The notes beneath the pieces were generated by a model that saw nothing but the letters and a program-made list of their open reading frames with translations, was not told where the DNA came from and made no database searches. From Aurantiochytrium sp. KH105 (Eukaryota > Sar > Bigyra > Thraustochytrida > Thraustochytriidae), in NCBI GenBank assembly GCA_003116975.1, contig BGKB01000064.1, positions 186,001 through 250,000 of the forward strand: a stretch of DNA of 64,000 nucleotides, read 5' to 3'. Shown here piece after piece: positions 47,990-59,321 of the stretch (the stretch's first letter is position 1; the number at the start of each line of letters is the position of its first letter). The position numbers and the translations under genes were made by a program.

Positions 47990-50900
47990 ATGTCCAGGCT
48001 GCGGCACCAGAACTTCTGGGACGACAAGAGCCGCAACCACGACAAAGGAGAAAGTGACGATGGCGGCGGAAAGAAAAGCCCAGCGGCGCGTTTTCTCACA
48101 CCGGATCTTGTGCGACGATGTAAGTAAAGCTAGCTTGATCGCAAGCGAAGAACAGGAAATAAAAGCGAACGAGTTAATGATGGATGGCACACTGACAAAA
48201 GGGACAGTGGCCGGCGTGGAACCCGGGGGCTCGCTCGCACGTGTTCGCTCACTCAACCTCCATCTCCCACGGGGCAGCGGAAAAATTCGCGACATCGAAA
48301 ACCTCGAGGCCCTTGAGCAGCTCGAGGAGCTCGACTTAAGCTTTAACGAGATCAGTATTGCACGCAACCTCGGGGCGCTTACACAGCTGCGAATTCTAAA
48401 TCTTGCGCAAAACCGCATCGTCAAGCTCGATGGCTGCTTCGAATGGCTCGACAAACTTGAAAACCTCAATTTGAGTGGCAATCTACTCGAATCTATTCCT
48501 CCCGTGCTTGGCAAACTCAAGGCTTTGCGAACCTTGCGTCTTGCGCGAAACAAAATCGAGCGCGCAGCGGATCTTGAACGACTTCGTCCTCTCGATAGAC
48601 TCTCGAGCCTTACGCTCGTTGGAAACCCATGCGCCGTAGAGACGGCAACAAGGGATCTAGCCATCTTTACCATCCGTTCACTCGACGTCCTTGACGGCGA
48701 GGCCGTCAAAATTGCCCAGCGCGAGGCTGCGCGCGCGCGCTTTGAAGATACAGAAGCCGAACAATTGCGCGCTGCCCTAAAACAAGCGCGAGTCGAGGCA
48801 ACACGTCGCGCATCACAGCAACAAAAAACCGAGGCCGAGCTAGCGAGCGTTAGGGCCGCGTGCAATGAAGCTGCGCAGCGCGCCACGACGGCTTTGCGCG
48901 AAAAGGAAGCGCTACGCTCAGAACTCGATGCGAAGACGCAAATGCTCGACCACAAGGCAAATTTTGCATCAGATGTTGCCAACGAACTTTCCGACATCAA
49001 ACAGCATCTTCTTTTTGCGCGAATCGACGGCGCACGGCCAGAACCTTTAGTGATTGATACGGGTAAAACGCTTTCGCTTCCAAGCCAGCATCAAACTGAG
49101 CGCAGTGCAACCTCGCCACGAATGCTGGGCAATCTTCGCAATCTCAAGGAGCGCATTCGCCTTATGCAGGAGGAAGAGCTTGGCCTTGCCATGCACGTGG
49201 GCCGTCTTCAAAAGTCGCGAGAGGCGGCACAAGACGTTTTGGAGTCGGCGCAAACAGAATTTGCACATATTCGCGCCTTGATCCTACAATGGCCGACTCA
49301 TATATCAGCGGGTCTGAGCGATTCACCTCGCGCTTTAAGATCTGACACTACCTCACTCGAGGAACTCGAGTCAGTAGCATTGGCGCATCAATCGAGAGTT
49401 AAAGAGCTTGAAGCTACGCTTGAGGGGCTTCAACGTCGAGATCAGTTCTCCCCGCTGTCCCATGGTAATATCGCATCAAACGACAATGCAACAAGGCTTG
49501 ACGAGCTTGTCATTGCTGCTGTCACACTTGGCCAGGAACATATTGGGTATGCGCAGGCCGTCGAAGAGCTAGCGCGCGCTTGCATTAGCAAAAGGCCAGC
49601 CGAGGACGGTCGTTTGCAAGAAGCGCGCGATAAGCTGCAATCTGCCAAGGATTGTCTGCGCCGGGCAGTGGCAGCCCAGCGAAAGGCCATCAGCGATATT
49701 GACGAACTTTCTGTGCAGCATCGCCTCGATTGCGAAGCGATGCTGGTTCGACGAGCTGAGCTCGCGCAGGAGCTTCGGAAAATGAGGGATAGTCCAGAAC
49801 TTGACGCCAAGTTTGCGCCTGCTGTCGCCAAAATCGAAGCCACCGTTGCCTCAGCCAGTGCGCTCAAAGATCTTGCTGTTCGAGTTGGCGCTAATCCTAT
49901 GCTTTCCTTACCGTCGCCAGGAGTCCTCGTCACCACCGTAGATGGCGCCTCTGTCGCGCAAAAGACGCGCCAAGACGTATCGCCTAGGGCCAGTCGAACA
50001 ATCGCAGCGCTTCGTGCAGAGCTGGAGCGTGAACGACAACGATTCCGTGCGCTGAAACACGCTCATGCGCGTGGACAACAAGATCGTGCAGAAGCTGCAA
50101 CAACAGAAACTATTGCATCCGTTCGCGCCAAAGAACGTGAAGAGCGCGTTTCGTTAGAGAGGGAACTCGGCCAGCTCGTCGCCGAGTCGCAACGCGAAAA
50201 AGACCAAGCACTCGAACGCGAACGCAAGGCTCTCGAGCGTGCGCTAGAAAGCGAAGCCACGGTAGAATCTCTCAAAAAAGAAGCCAAGGCCGCAAAATCA
50301 GATCAAGACCGTTTGTCAGGCGAGCTCTCCGTCGCTCGGAACGAACTCGAAGAGCAGACGCATGCGACGGGTGCAAGCAAAAGAGAAATAGCAAATCTCA
50401 AGGCTAGTCTAGAAGAGGCCTCTGCAAAGCTTGAAGCCGAACAAAAGCTCACTGCGCGCCTCCATCGTCAAGCACAAGACACCACTGACTTGCGCGGAGA
50501 AATCACGAGGCTTGAAAAGGAGAACTCAGAACTTGACGTTCTTGCAGACGCATTCTCGAAGACGCTTGGTGTCCTTGCGCAGGCCTTGGAGAGCAAGGAA
50601 TCCTCGTTTGATGCAACGGCTGCAGTGAACCAGATCCTTGACGGGTTCTCGCCATCGACACCGACGGCGAATTCATTGCAGCGTTTCGGAGCCGCCGTGC
50701 AGGCTTGCACGGTTCACCTTGAGCGTGCTCGTGAGGAAACAGCCAAGATCGACACACAGCTGCTTTCGGCCAAGGAGCAGCAGGTTCGCTACGATCGAAT
50801 CAAGGAAAGCTTGCCCAAGCTCAAAGAAGAATTATGCGACGCAGAGTCGAGGGCCAAAACGTGCTCGAGCATGGCGACAAAGGAAGAGGAGCGTCTGCGT

Positions 50901-52619
50901 TCGCTTTCTCTGCAGACGGAGGAAATGCAAAATCGCTTGACGGATCTTCGTGGCAAAGTTGTCGACGCACGAAACAAGCTTGCAGATGCAGATGCGCAGG
51001 CAAGCGCTGCTGCATCGCAAAGTAGAACTCTTGCTCGTGAAGTGGAAAGCCTGCGTGCTCAAAAGGCAAGTCTCGAGCTGCAACAAGCCACACTTGAAGA
51101 GACCTGCGCAGCTAGTCGCGTAGATCAAGCACGCATCGCGAGCGAAGCTCGCAAAGAGCAAGATAGGATCAATGATTTGCGTCAGCAAGGGCGCGCTCTC
51201 GAGATGCGGCTGGAGATTCTACGCACCGAGCGTGACGATGCTGCGCAACAAATCAAAAGCCTTTCGGCTCAGAACGAAGAGGCTTCGAGAGCTAATGCCG
51301 AGGCCGCCGCCAAACAACGGGAGCACATTCGCGAGGCCGCAGACCAAGAACGCGCCTTTGATCGGCTTTCTTCGCAAGTTCAAGATCTGACGCAAAAGGT
51401 CCGCGAGCTCACCAAGCGGCAGGCAAGCTCGCAAAAGGCCGTCGAGGAAGCGGAGCGCCGTCGCGAAAAAGCTGCTCGCGATCTTGCTGACCTGCAACGT
51501 CAGGCACGTGAATATCCAGAAATTATGGAGATCAGCGAAGCGCGGCAGGCACTCGCAGACTTACACGCGCAGAGAGTCGAGCAAGAGCGCCGTCTACAGG
51601 TTCTTGAATTGTACCAGCTCACAGAAATGGGCCAAGCGGGCGGCTCAGACGCGCCACCGACGCCACTTGGCGAGCTCGGGGAGGCTGCACAGGTCTTGGA
51701 TGCCTTGAAGCAAGTATACGTGGAAGGTCTTCGTCAAGTCCAAGAAGCATTTCTGCTCAAGGAGCAGCGACTTAAGCAAGCCTTGCGGCATGCACGGGAG
51801 GAGCTCAATCTGGCACGTCGAAAGCACGAAGAACAACTAGTGGCCGTTAATGACGCGCTCGCCTCGGAGGGCCACCAACGACTTCTTGCCGTTGCACAAG
51901 ACTTGCGCGAAAGTGTGGTGCGTCTCGCAGCGCATCGCGATGTGGATTTCCGTGTCAAAGATGCGCAGACTGCTCTCGCGGAGAAAGATGCCAAGCTTGT
52001 TTTTCTCTCTGGTCAAATCGAAGCCTTGCAAAAGGAGATGCACATTCGAGAGGACGATCTTCGCGCTCGCAACGATCGCTTGCAAGCCATGTTAGAGAAA
52101 GCGCTTGAGCACATTGATTTTGAAGACACCGTTTCGAATGCCGATGCGCGCTCTCCAGCACATCATCCATCGGCTCCGACAACGACGACGGCAGGATCAC
52201 ATCGTGCTGGGCGTCGTCGCTCGTTGTCCACGCCACGCCCGACGAGCCCGTCGCCTTCTCCAGCATATGTGTCCCGATCCCCCCCCGCCGAAGAGGGACC
52301 GGTGAATTCTGGCAACGTTTCGGCGCCTGAAGTGCGAGCAAATCGAACATCGCTCTCTAAGTTCACCCGAGTTCGGGCTCGGCGCGCACATATCCACATG
52401 CAAGAAGATGGCCGCGTGGGTATCGACCTTGTACAGTCGCAACGCTCAGCTGCTCTGACGCTGCCCGTCAATCTTGCGCCAAATGTCAGTCTCCATACGA
52501 TGGTGTACAATCGACCGGAGCGCGAACAGATTGACCTCCAAGCCGTGCGATCGCCATTGACTGACAAGGTCCGAGAACTGCGTCTCGAGCTAGAGGCTAT
52601 GAAGCAACAGCGTTTTTGA
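47990..52619 (+). CDS. Centriolin-like LRR and coiled-coil protein
   Basis: Centriolin (CNTRL/CEP110) sits at the mother-centriole appendages and the midbody. Seen: exon 1 47990-48119 and exon 2 48202-52619, 1515 aa, with an 82-nt intron (GTAAGT donor; the CAAAAG acceptor is weak, so this site is tentative). The start was chosen because exon 1 reads ARFLTPDLVRR, the counterpart of the ITEALIRKLT segment before the LRRs of centriolin; the unspliced ATG at 48054 loses it. LRRs at about residues 60-190 are of the SDS22/centriolin type (LARVRSLNLHLPRGSGKI; ENLNLSGNLLESIPPVLG), capped by AIFTIRSLDVLDGEAVK. A coiled coil spans about 220-1360, then a disordered Pro/Ser region and a short conserved-looking end. 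It suggests the cells build centrioles or flagella. Confidence 0.75.
48120..48201 (+). other. Probable intron of the centriolin-like gene, 82 nt
   Basis: Donor GTAAGT at 48120 is strong. Acceptor AAAAG at 48201 keeps the frame and gives a length close to the 83-nt intron at 190-272. An alternative acceptor upstream (48165) also keeps the frame. The region is also open when unspliced. Confidence 0.5.
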
Positions 52620-52690
52620 GCAATTGACACGTTGGGTTAAAAAGTTATGTTTGCCATTGTACAAACGTTGCTACCGCACAACGTTTTAGA

Positions 52691-55273
52691 TTAGGGAAAA
52701 GACTCGATGAGGGACGTCAAATGAGTGAACAGAGCTTGTTCCACGCGCACGTTGAGACCGTGCAGTGCGCTGAAGCGAGCAGCCACTTTGCGCAAATCAT
52801 CATTTTCGTACACGGGAATACGGTGCACATGTTTGCGTACCTGGACGTCAGCGTAGAAGAGCAGCTCGTCGCTCTCCCCAGATTGAGCGCTACACACTGA
52901 CATGGTCTCGTTCTCCTCTGTCGAATTTTCTTCATCGGCATTGGTGGCGAGAGCGTGTGATTTCTCTTGCTTAAACGATGGCTCCTGCGGCTTCGCAGTA
53001 GGTACCCAGTGTGGTTTGTTATACTTTTTCTGCCTTTCAGCCGCCATGGATGAATATGTAAAGGGACGGGCCATCTGTTGGCTTGCAAGACCTTTCGTGT
53101 CGACAGGTCGACGCGAGGCCCCGGAGGTTCTACTCCGAATAGACCGCCTGTCGAAGTCGCTTTCCGTCTTCGACTCGACATCATCCTCTTCGGTCTCATC
53201 GCTGTCCTCGTGATGATGGTGGAGGTGATGATGATGCTGTCTCTGACAAAGACGGTGCGCCCGTGGCAGCGGAACGGGATAGTGAGGATTGTGCGGGCTG
53301 ATCTTGGGACGAAAGGTACACTCCTTGTCCTCCGCAGCAGAAGCAAGCGAGGCCTTGCGCTTTTCTTCGATGGCGCGTTGCACCTTGTCTGTGCGCTGCA
53401 GAAGATCCTGCTCGCGCGTAAGTGCGGCAGCATCACGTGATTTCCGGCGATCATCGAGCTCGCGAGAGTGCGGGCAGAGAGATGGGGCAAAAGATGGTCT
53501 CACGGCTGCAGCAGCCTCTGCATTCGCCTTTTGCCGGAGTGCCTGCGCGAATTTGCGCTGCGCCATGAGTCGTAGGCGAAAATCACGAAGTACTTCCTCG
53601 GCCGGGTCGAGGCGCTTAAGAGATCGCGTTGCAACAGGGTCATGCAAGGCCACCGCGCGAGCAAATTGAGTAAAACTCGGCTCGTCAATTTCCTTTGCCC
53701 CTCCGCCATTCGAGATGATCCCCAGGACACTCTCGATGAGATCCTGGTCCGCCTTTGTGCGCTGCTGCGCCGCAGGTACGAGACCTATAAGACTTTCCAA
53801 AAACGACTTGGTTTGCGCACGACTTAAAGTGTCTCCTCTGTCATTTCCTGCTGCGATACATGACTTGACGAAAGCATCACGAAGCTCAAGCGTCAATTTC
53901 CGAGCAAAGACGCGCTTGGTCCGATTTGAAGCCTTGGGCGCCGCCGCCAAACGCTTGTGCGCAATCACTGTAGCGCGCTCGCGCGCGGCTTTTCGTGCCT
54001 GTTGGCTTGTTGCTTCTGCGTGAAGTTTTTCAAATCGGTTTCTCCATTCTCCGTGCTCGCTATCGCATTCGTCTCCAATGCTGTTGCGATGGGAACGATG
54101 TATGGCCTCGTCTTTTTCATCCATGTGATCCGCGGCAACAAAGGGCGTCGAGGCCACTCCTCCACGCACGGGCGGTTTACTCACCAGTCGTGGCTTGAAG
54201 AATGCTTGACCTGTTTTCTCGTCGACGAGACCCATGGCCTGATACTTGTCGCGACGCTTATCAAAGTGCTTTTTTCTTGACTCGTGCAGTCTCGTCGCAA
54301 TTTCTGCTTGTTCAGAGGCAGAGGAGGCGTCCGTCTGAGCGCTTACTTGCCGAGGTGCTGCTGCACGGCGCATCTGTGCGAGTTTGCGCTCGCGTTCAAG
54401 CTTGTCTTGTTCCATGCGAGCGAGGAACTTGGCCATCTTGCCACAAGGACGACTTGTTCTGCTTGCTTGTCTGGGCTTGGGCGCAGCCTCTGCGCGATGA
54501 CTGAGCTTCTGAGCTGCTGTGTGCGACGGATATGCACATTTGTCGCTGTTCTCTTCCTGCGAAACTTGCTCTTTCGCAATGAAAGAAAATTGAGAGATTG
54601 TCGAGGAGACCATTCCGCTCGAGCATGTGGCGAACGAATGGCTCTGTTGAAGACCGTCGTCAGACGCTTCATCTGCAGGCGGAGGCGGCGGTGGCATTCG
54701 AGGGACAGGAATGTCTTGGGATTCGTTGGCCGTGGGCTCGTCCGACAATGGCAACTCCACGGTGGCACTTTGTTGTGATCGTGCAATGATCGCTCGTGCA
54801 CGGGGAGAGAGGATAACTGGCGTTTTCTGGATGCTTCCTGTGGATGTGAGACAGCGCGTTTCTTGATCAAGTTGCAACATGATCAGCTCAGCTGTTTGTT
54901 CGGGCGTGAGACCTGAGAAAGCAATCATTGCAAGTCTGCCAAGGCATTCCACAAAGGTGTCAAACAGAAGTCCAGAATGATGGGCCCTTTCCATGGAGCC
55001 ACGATCAAGGCAAACTTCAACACAGCGCAAGACATCCATGTTGCTCATGTACTTGGGAGCTAGTTTGCTTTGCATGGCAAGTCGCAGGAAACCATTTGAG
55101 CCGACTCGCGCGACGCCATCGGACCCTTTCGTGGCAAAGGTGTCAAAGAGGTTCCTTGCGCCAGCTGCAAACCTTTCGCCTTTGAGCACGCCAGCAACTT
55201 CGGTAAAGCTGAAAACCACCTCCATGTGAGCGAGCTCTGCGTCTGTCTGCGCATTATTGGCTACGGCCATCAT
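52691..55273 (-). CDS. Probable cytoskeletal/flagellar protein of unknown function
   Basis: 860 aa from the ATG at 55273; an ORF start 87 bp upstream lies in a GA repeat. Unrecognised, but it shows features common in protist axonemal or basal-body proteins: an EF-hand-like helical N-terminus (about residues 15-130); many charged coiled segments; the signature KECTFRPKISPHNP seen in many stramenopile flagellar proteins; a His-rich stretch (HHHHLHHHH-like); an acidic linker; and a C-terminal small domain FYADVQVRKHVHRIPVYEND with LRKVAARFSALHGL, a ubiquitin-like fold pattern found at the C-terminus of such proteins. It is convergent with the centriolin-like gene (71 bp apart). The role is inferred only from these patterns. 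Confidence 0.6.
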   Translation of the reverse strand: MMAVANNAQTDAELAHMEVVFSFTEVAGVLKGERFAAGARNLFDTFATKGSDGVARVGSNGFLRLAMQSKLAPKYMSNMDVLRCVEVCLDRGSMERAHHSGLLFDTFVECLGRLAMIAFSGLTPEQTAELIMLQLDQETRCLTSTGSIQKTPVILSPRARAIIARSQQSATVELPLSDEPTANESQDIPVPRMPPPPPPADEASDDGLQQSHSFATCSSGMVSSTISQFSFIAKEQVSQEENSDKCAYPSHTAAQKLSHRAEAAPKPRQASRTSRPCGKMAKFLARMEQDKLERERKLAQMRRAAAPRQVSAQTDASSASEQAEIATRLHESRKKHFDKRRDKYQAMGLVDEKTGQAFFKPRLVSKPPVRGGVASTPFVAADHMDEKDEAIHRSHRNSIGDECDSEHGEWRNRFEKLHAEATSQQARKAARERATVIAHKRLAAAPKASNRTKRVFARKLTLELRDAFVKSCIAAGNDRGDTLSRAQTKSFLESLIGLVPAAQQRTKADQDLIESVLGIISNGGGAKEIDEPSFTQFARAVALHDPVATRSLKRLDPAEEVLRDFRLRLMAQRKFAQALRQKANAEAAAAVRPSFAPSLCPHSRELDDRRKSRDAAALTREQDLLQRTDKVQRAIEEKRKASLASAAEDKECTFRPKISPHNPHYPVPLPRAHRLCQRQHHHHLHHHHEDSDETEEDDVESKTESDFDRRSIRSRTSGASRRPVDTKGLASQQMARPFTYSSMAAERQKKYNKPHWVPTAKPQEPSFKQEKSHALATNADEENSTEENETMSVCSAQSGESDELLFYADVQVRKHVHRIPVYENDDLRKVAARFSALHGLNVRVEQALFTHLTSLIESFP

Positions 55274-56019
55274 TTTCGCGAGGCAGACGCCTTTCGCGCA
55301 CCACGAGTTGGAAAAAGTCAGGATGAGAGGAGAGAGAGAGAGAGAGAGAGCGAGAAGCAAGTTGTTTTCTGAGGCCCTCTTTGCGGCTTTGCTTGCTGTC
55401 TTTCTTGGCGTGCGGCCTTGGCGGTGTTCTGCCTCGCCTCTCCACTCGCTCGACTCTCCCTCGCCCTTGCCCTTGCCCTTGTCCTTGCCTTTTCCCTCTC
55501 CTTCTCTCCCTCCTTCCCTCGCTCGCTGGAGTCCTTGCTTCCTGTCGTGACTTCCTTCCTTTGGTTTGCCGCCGATATCGGCACGCGCGAGGTTGGGAGC
55601 AATATTGCCGCGCCTTGCCTCGCCTTGCTTCGCCTCGCCTCGCGACGTCCTGCTTCACCCCACCCCGACACAAAGTAGACGTTGAGGTGCAGCGGGGCTT
55701 GCGCGTGCGTTCCCACGCAAGTATGTATGCCTGCCGCGCGTCCCCCGAAGGTCCCTCGAAAGCTCGCTCGCTCGTAAAGTGATCCAAGAGGAAATCGGTG
55801 ATCATCGTATCCGGCGGCAACGGCTAGGTCTGAGAACGCAAGGGTGTGTATGCATGTCAGAATGAGATTTGGGAACACTGGCACGAGGCATCCACAAAAA
55901 AGAAAAAAAAATGCGCATCGCATCCGATGCGATGATCTAATGTCAAAGCAGACAAGCAAGGGGTGCGCAGTCTGGCCGCAAACTCCGACGGACCGTGGCG
56001 ACGAGACACTTGCGGAGCG
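55274..56019. promoter_or_regulatory. Shared upstream region with GA repeat
   Basis: 746 bp between divergent genes. It contains a (GA)n run (about 55329-55350) next to the minus-strand start and a CTTGCC/CTCGC-rich stretch around 55450-55640. No gene supported. Confidence 0.4.
55329..55350. repeat. (GA)n dinucleotide repeat
   Basis: About eleven GA units just upstream of the ATG at 55273. Confidence 0.9.
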
Positions 56020-57282
56020 ATGGTGGTCGTACGCACGATCACGGCGTCGCTGACGCTTCACAAGGGCGACTGCGAGGACGAGAATGTTTTGGACACCAAG
56101 ATGAAGAAGGTCGTGGGCTTCCTCGCGCGTGCCCAGCAAACTCTGCTCGAAGCGGGTGAGGCCAAGGTAGAGGCGGTACAAACCGTGCGTGTTTCATGCA
56201 ACCCAGTAGAGGAGTTTGTGGACTTTGACGAGGGGGACGAAAAAGCTGTTCTTGCCCAAATTGCGAGACTTGCCGCTGTCGCAGCCAAGCATGAAGTGGG
56301 ATTCCTCAGCCTGGGCCCCATGCGCAGCAGCAAACACCTGGCATTGATTCCCAAGATTCTCGCACTCGCGCCGCATGTGAATATGTCTGCATCTGCTGTG
56401 CAGAATAAAGACGACGCGCCCGACTTTGGACGGGCGCTTCAACTTGCAGATGTAACCAAGCAAGTGGCTCTTCTCGGCGAGGATGGCCAAGGTAGCTTTC
56501 GCTTTTGTGTGAGCTCAGAGGTGCCCGCCGGAACACCGTTCTTCCCAGCGTCGCATTTTGCTGCAAACGACGAGAACGTATGCTTTGCGATTGGTCTCGA
56601 GACGAGCTCTGTCTTGGTTCAAGCATGGGAGGTTGCTGCAAGTGCGGAAGGGGACGAAATCGCAGCTGTGCATGCCAAGTGTCAATTCGAGCTGACGACT
56701 CGCATGGCAGATCTGCTGCGGCCTCTTGGAGAAGCGTGCGCCACGCTTGCAAATCACGAGGGTGCTACCTTTCTTGGAATTGACGCGTCCATGAATCCCA
56801 GTTTGTCTGACCCTGGCATTGGACACGCCTTTGGAACGGTGCTGAAGCGCATTGGGGAGGTGTCCCCTGGATCTGCTCTTTTCGGCTCTACAGGAACACT
56901 GTCGCTGTGCTTATTGCTGACCAAGAGCATTCGCGATGCTGGTAAAGCAGCTGGGGTGACCTTGTGTGGATACTCGGGTCTCATGCTGCCACAGATGGAA
57001 GACAAAGGAATTGCCGCGGCCGCGGCGGCGGGCGCCTTTACTGTTCAGGACCTGCTCCTCTTTTCCTCAGTATGTGGCGTCGGTATCGATACGGTCCCGA
57101 TTCCCGGAGAAACAAGTCGCGAGAAGCTAGCACTCTTGTTTATGGACATGTGGGCGCTCTCGACCAAATGGAGCAAACCTCTTTCTTGCAGGGTCCTTCC
57201 CGTGGCTGGGAAGAAGGCAGGAGAAGAGACGAATACGTCAAATCCTTTCTTGTGCAACTCGGTTGTCTTGGGTTTGCCTTAA
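56020..57282 (+). CDS. DUF711 (UPF0210/PFL-type) family protein
   Basis: Members of this family are widespread in bacteria and archaea and scattered in eukaryotes; a relation to glycyl-radical-like folds has been discussed, but no activity is established. Seen: 420 aa from MVVVRTITASLTLHKGD (the upstream in-frame codon at 55963 was rejected as it adds a non-conserved leader). Family motifs in order: FLGIDASMNPSLSDPGIGHA, GSTGTLSLCLLLTKSIRDAG, TLCGYSGLMLPQMEDKGIAA, and LFSSVCGVGIDTVPIPGE, with the conserved Cys-Gly pairs. No signal peptide; likely cytosolic. Convergent with the fibronectin-III membrane protein gene. Confidence 0.85.
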   Translation: MVVVRTITASLTLHKGDCEDENVLDTKMKKVVGFLARAQQTLLEAGEAKVEAVQTVRVSCNPVEEFVDFDEGDEKAVLAQIARLAAVAAKHEVGFLSLGPMRSSKHLALIPKILALAPHVNMSASAVQNKDDAPDFGRALQLADVTKQVALLGEDGQGSFRFCVSSEVPAGTPFFPASHFAANDENVCFAIGLETSSVLVQAWEVAASAEGDEIAAVHAKCQFELTTRMADLLRPLGEACATLANHEGATFLGIDASMNPSLSDPGIGHAFGTVLKRIGEVSPGSALFGSTGTLSLCLLLTKSIRDAGKAAGVTLCGYSGLMLPQMEDKGIAAAAAAGAFTVQDLLLFSSVCGVGIDTVPIPGETSREKLALLFMDMWALSTKWSKPLSCRVLPVAGKKAGEETNTSNPFLCNSVVLGLP

Positions 57283-57298
57283 TAGCCTCCTCCTCTAC

Positions 57299-57681
57299 GT
57301 CAAAGTCTCTCCTCCGAGGGCAAGGTCGAAGCGCCGTTCTTGCAAATCACTACCAAAGAAATAAAGTCATAAAATGCTTTAGCGATACACGAGACCTTGG
57401 TTCGTGCCCAAGAGATCCGTGCAGGGCACGCGCTGTCATGAATACCATAAGGATAGGAAGCAACATGAGACTGAGCCATAAAAGATACCAGGTCAAAGTC
57501 TCTCCTCCGAGGGCAAGGTCGAAGCGTCGTTATTGCAAATCACTACCAAAGAAATAAAGTCATAAAATGCTTTAGCGATACACGAGACCTTGCTTCTTGC
57601 CAAGAGATCCGTGCAAGGCACGCGTAGTCATGGATACCATGAGGATAGAAAGCAGCATGAGACTGAGCCATAAAAGATACA
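57299..57681. repeat. 193-bp tandem duplication covering a gene 3' end
   Basis: Copy 1 (57299-57491) and copy 2 (57492-57681) begin GTCAAAGTCTCTCCTCCGAG and end GCCATAAAAGATAC. Copy 2 holds the last 36 codons, the stop and the AATAAAGTCATAAA stretch of the minus-strand gene 57572-58714. Copy 1 is a decayed second copy of the same end, with scattered substitutions and a small length difference that shifts its frame near the old stop. Confidence 0.95.
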
Positions 57682-58714
57682 TGATCAAGCCCACCGTCTG
57701 CGGACTCGACTCGCGATGAAAATGCGCGGCCACCCATGGCCGCGAAAGGCGCCAGAACACCCCCGAGAAGAAACTTGTGGCAACAAAGAATCCTGGCGCA
57801 CTTTCAAAGAGCCAAAAGTCAAAGCGAGAACAGTGCCACCAGAGCAGGCTGACGGCAGTTCCCGCACTTCCAAGCACAGCAACAGTCGAAATGACACTTG
57901 GAATACCTTCCACTATGGGCGCCATGTGCTGAGTAGAGCCGGAAACCCGTTCCAACGCCGCGACGACAACAATGGCAAGCGAGACGCGGAAAAAAACAGT
58001 GAGCTTGGCCATGGAAAACACTTGGTCCAGACCCTGCACAATGGGCACATATGACTCTGTAACGAGGACCACAAAGCCAGCAAGAACACCTACAAGGCCG
58101 AGGTGTACCGTTTGCACCGACACGTGAAACGTCCTGCGGACAAAGCTCCATGCTTTGACGCGGAGGTCTCGGAAAAACCCGGAGAAGTCAATCGGGGAGC
58201 GACGGTTGCGGCTTCGATGGCGATGGCGCGGAGGCGGTTCCGCGTAGATTTGCTTTGATGGCGCACTGAAAGGCCCCCACGCCCCGCCTTCTCCGGGTCT
58301 TTCCATATCGGTCACCCAGTGTCGCACCCTGAATGTGTACGCTTGGCCGTGCTCGAGACCCTCGACCTTGTGTTTGTGGACGCTGTGTCCAGGCTCGAAC
58401 TCCACCACGCCGCCATTGACGATTTGCCACGAAACTTGCGGTTTCGTCTGATGACGTTTTGAGATGGGTATATGTTTCTGCATCTCGAGTTGATATTTGC
58501 ACGTGCCGGCAAAGCAGCCCGCGATGGGGGCATTCCACAGCAAGGTGAGGCTGTCTGCCGCTGCATCTCCCAGGAGATCAGGGCTCGTTGGCGCCTCGAG
58601 ATCCGGGGCAAAGATCGTGCCCGCGAGGCCCACGAGCAGGGCCAGGAGCATGAGCACCTCACAGACGCCGATCTTGGCGCATACTGTCGCTGACTCCGTT
58701 GCAGACGCCTGCAT
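57572..58714 (-). CDS. Membrane protein with fibronectin type III domain
   Basis: 380 aa from the ATG at 58714. The N-terminal hydrophobic segment (VLMLLALLVGLAGTIFA) is a signal peptide or anchor. A fibronectin-III-like domain at about residues 40-165 begins APTSPDLLGDAAADSLTLLW, with the YTFRVRHWVTD strand. A basic linker (RHRHRSRNRRS) follows. The C-terminal half has at least four hydrophobic segments (LGLVGVLAGFVVLVTESYVP; FFRVSLAIVVVAALERV; TVGLIMYLLWLSLMLLSILM). The Fn3 domain should face the lumen or outside. No family name recognised. Divergent from the TTL gene; its 3' end is tandemly duplicated. Confidence 0.7.
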   Translation of the reverse strand: MQASATESATVCAKIGVCEVLMLLALLVGLAGTIFAPDLEAPTSPDLLGDAAADSLTLLWNAPIAGCFAGTCKYQLEMQKHIPISKRHQTKPQVSWQIVNGGVVEFEPGHSVHKHKVEGLEHGQAYTFRVRHWVTDMERPGEGGAWGPFSAPSKQIYAEPPPRHRHRSRNRRSPIDFSGFFRDLRVKAWSFVRRTFHVSVQTVHLGLVGVLAGFVVLVTESYVPIVQGLDQVFSMAKLTVFFRVSLAIVVVAALERVSGSTQHMAPIVEGIPSVISTVAVLGSAGTAVSLLWWHCSRFDFWLFESAPGFFVATSFFSGVFWRLSRPWVAAHFHRESSPQTVGLIMYLLWLSLMLLSILMVSMTTRALHGSLGKKQGLVYR

Positions 58715-59321
58715 CTTCCCGCTTGCGTCCGCGCCCCCGCGTTGGCGACGCTCGCCTCTGCAGCTCGCGCGCAGCCTCGCGAGACGGTTTTTGCCGCGAG
58801 GCCAAACTCGATGATTCCCGTCGCCCGCCGCCACGAAGGTCTCCGAGCGCTGTCTCCGTCGGGCAAGCGGGGGCAGGGCGAGCGAGCGAGCAAGGGCCGC
58901 TCGCGCAGAGGCTTCGCTGGCGCGCACGAGGCCTGAGCGCGCGCAGGCCGTCTGCGAGTTCGGGTCTGTGCGCAAGGCGCCGGCCAGAAACAACCAAGGC
59001 GAGGCAGCAAGCAAGCCCGTGCCCGCCAAACGCAGAACCAAGCTCGCTCGGCGCCTCTCCGACGCTCGCCCTCGCCTGGCGCCTGATCGCGCGCAGCTCG
59101 ACGTAGCGCGGGCGCGGACGCTTGCGCTGCTGCAGAGGCCTCGAGCGAGCGAGCGAGCGCGCGCGCGCCTTGCGGACGAGGACGGGGACGAGGAGAAGGA
59201 CCCGACCGATAGCGTCTCGAGTTCACAGCAACCAGTCGTCGACTTGAAGGTCTCTGCACGCGCGCGGCAGAGCGCGACGAGCAGCGAGCGAACAAGCGAG
59301 CAAGCGAGCGAGCAAGGGGGG
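58715..59321. promoter_or_regulatory. Shared upstream region of Fn3 membrane protein and TTL-family genes
   Basis: 607 bp between divergent ATGs, rich in CTCGC/GCGAG words. A GCGAGCAAGCGAGCGAGCAA repeat precedes the TTL start. Long open frames on both strands are compositional. Confidence 0.4.
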
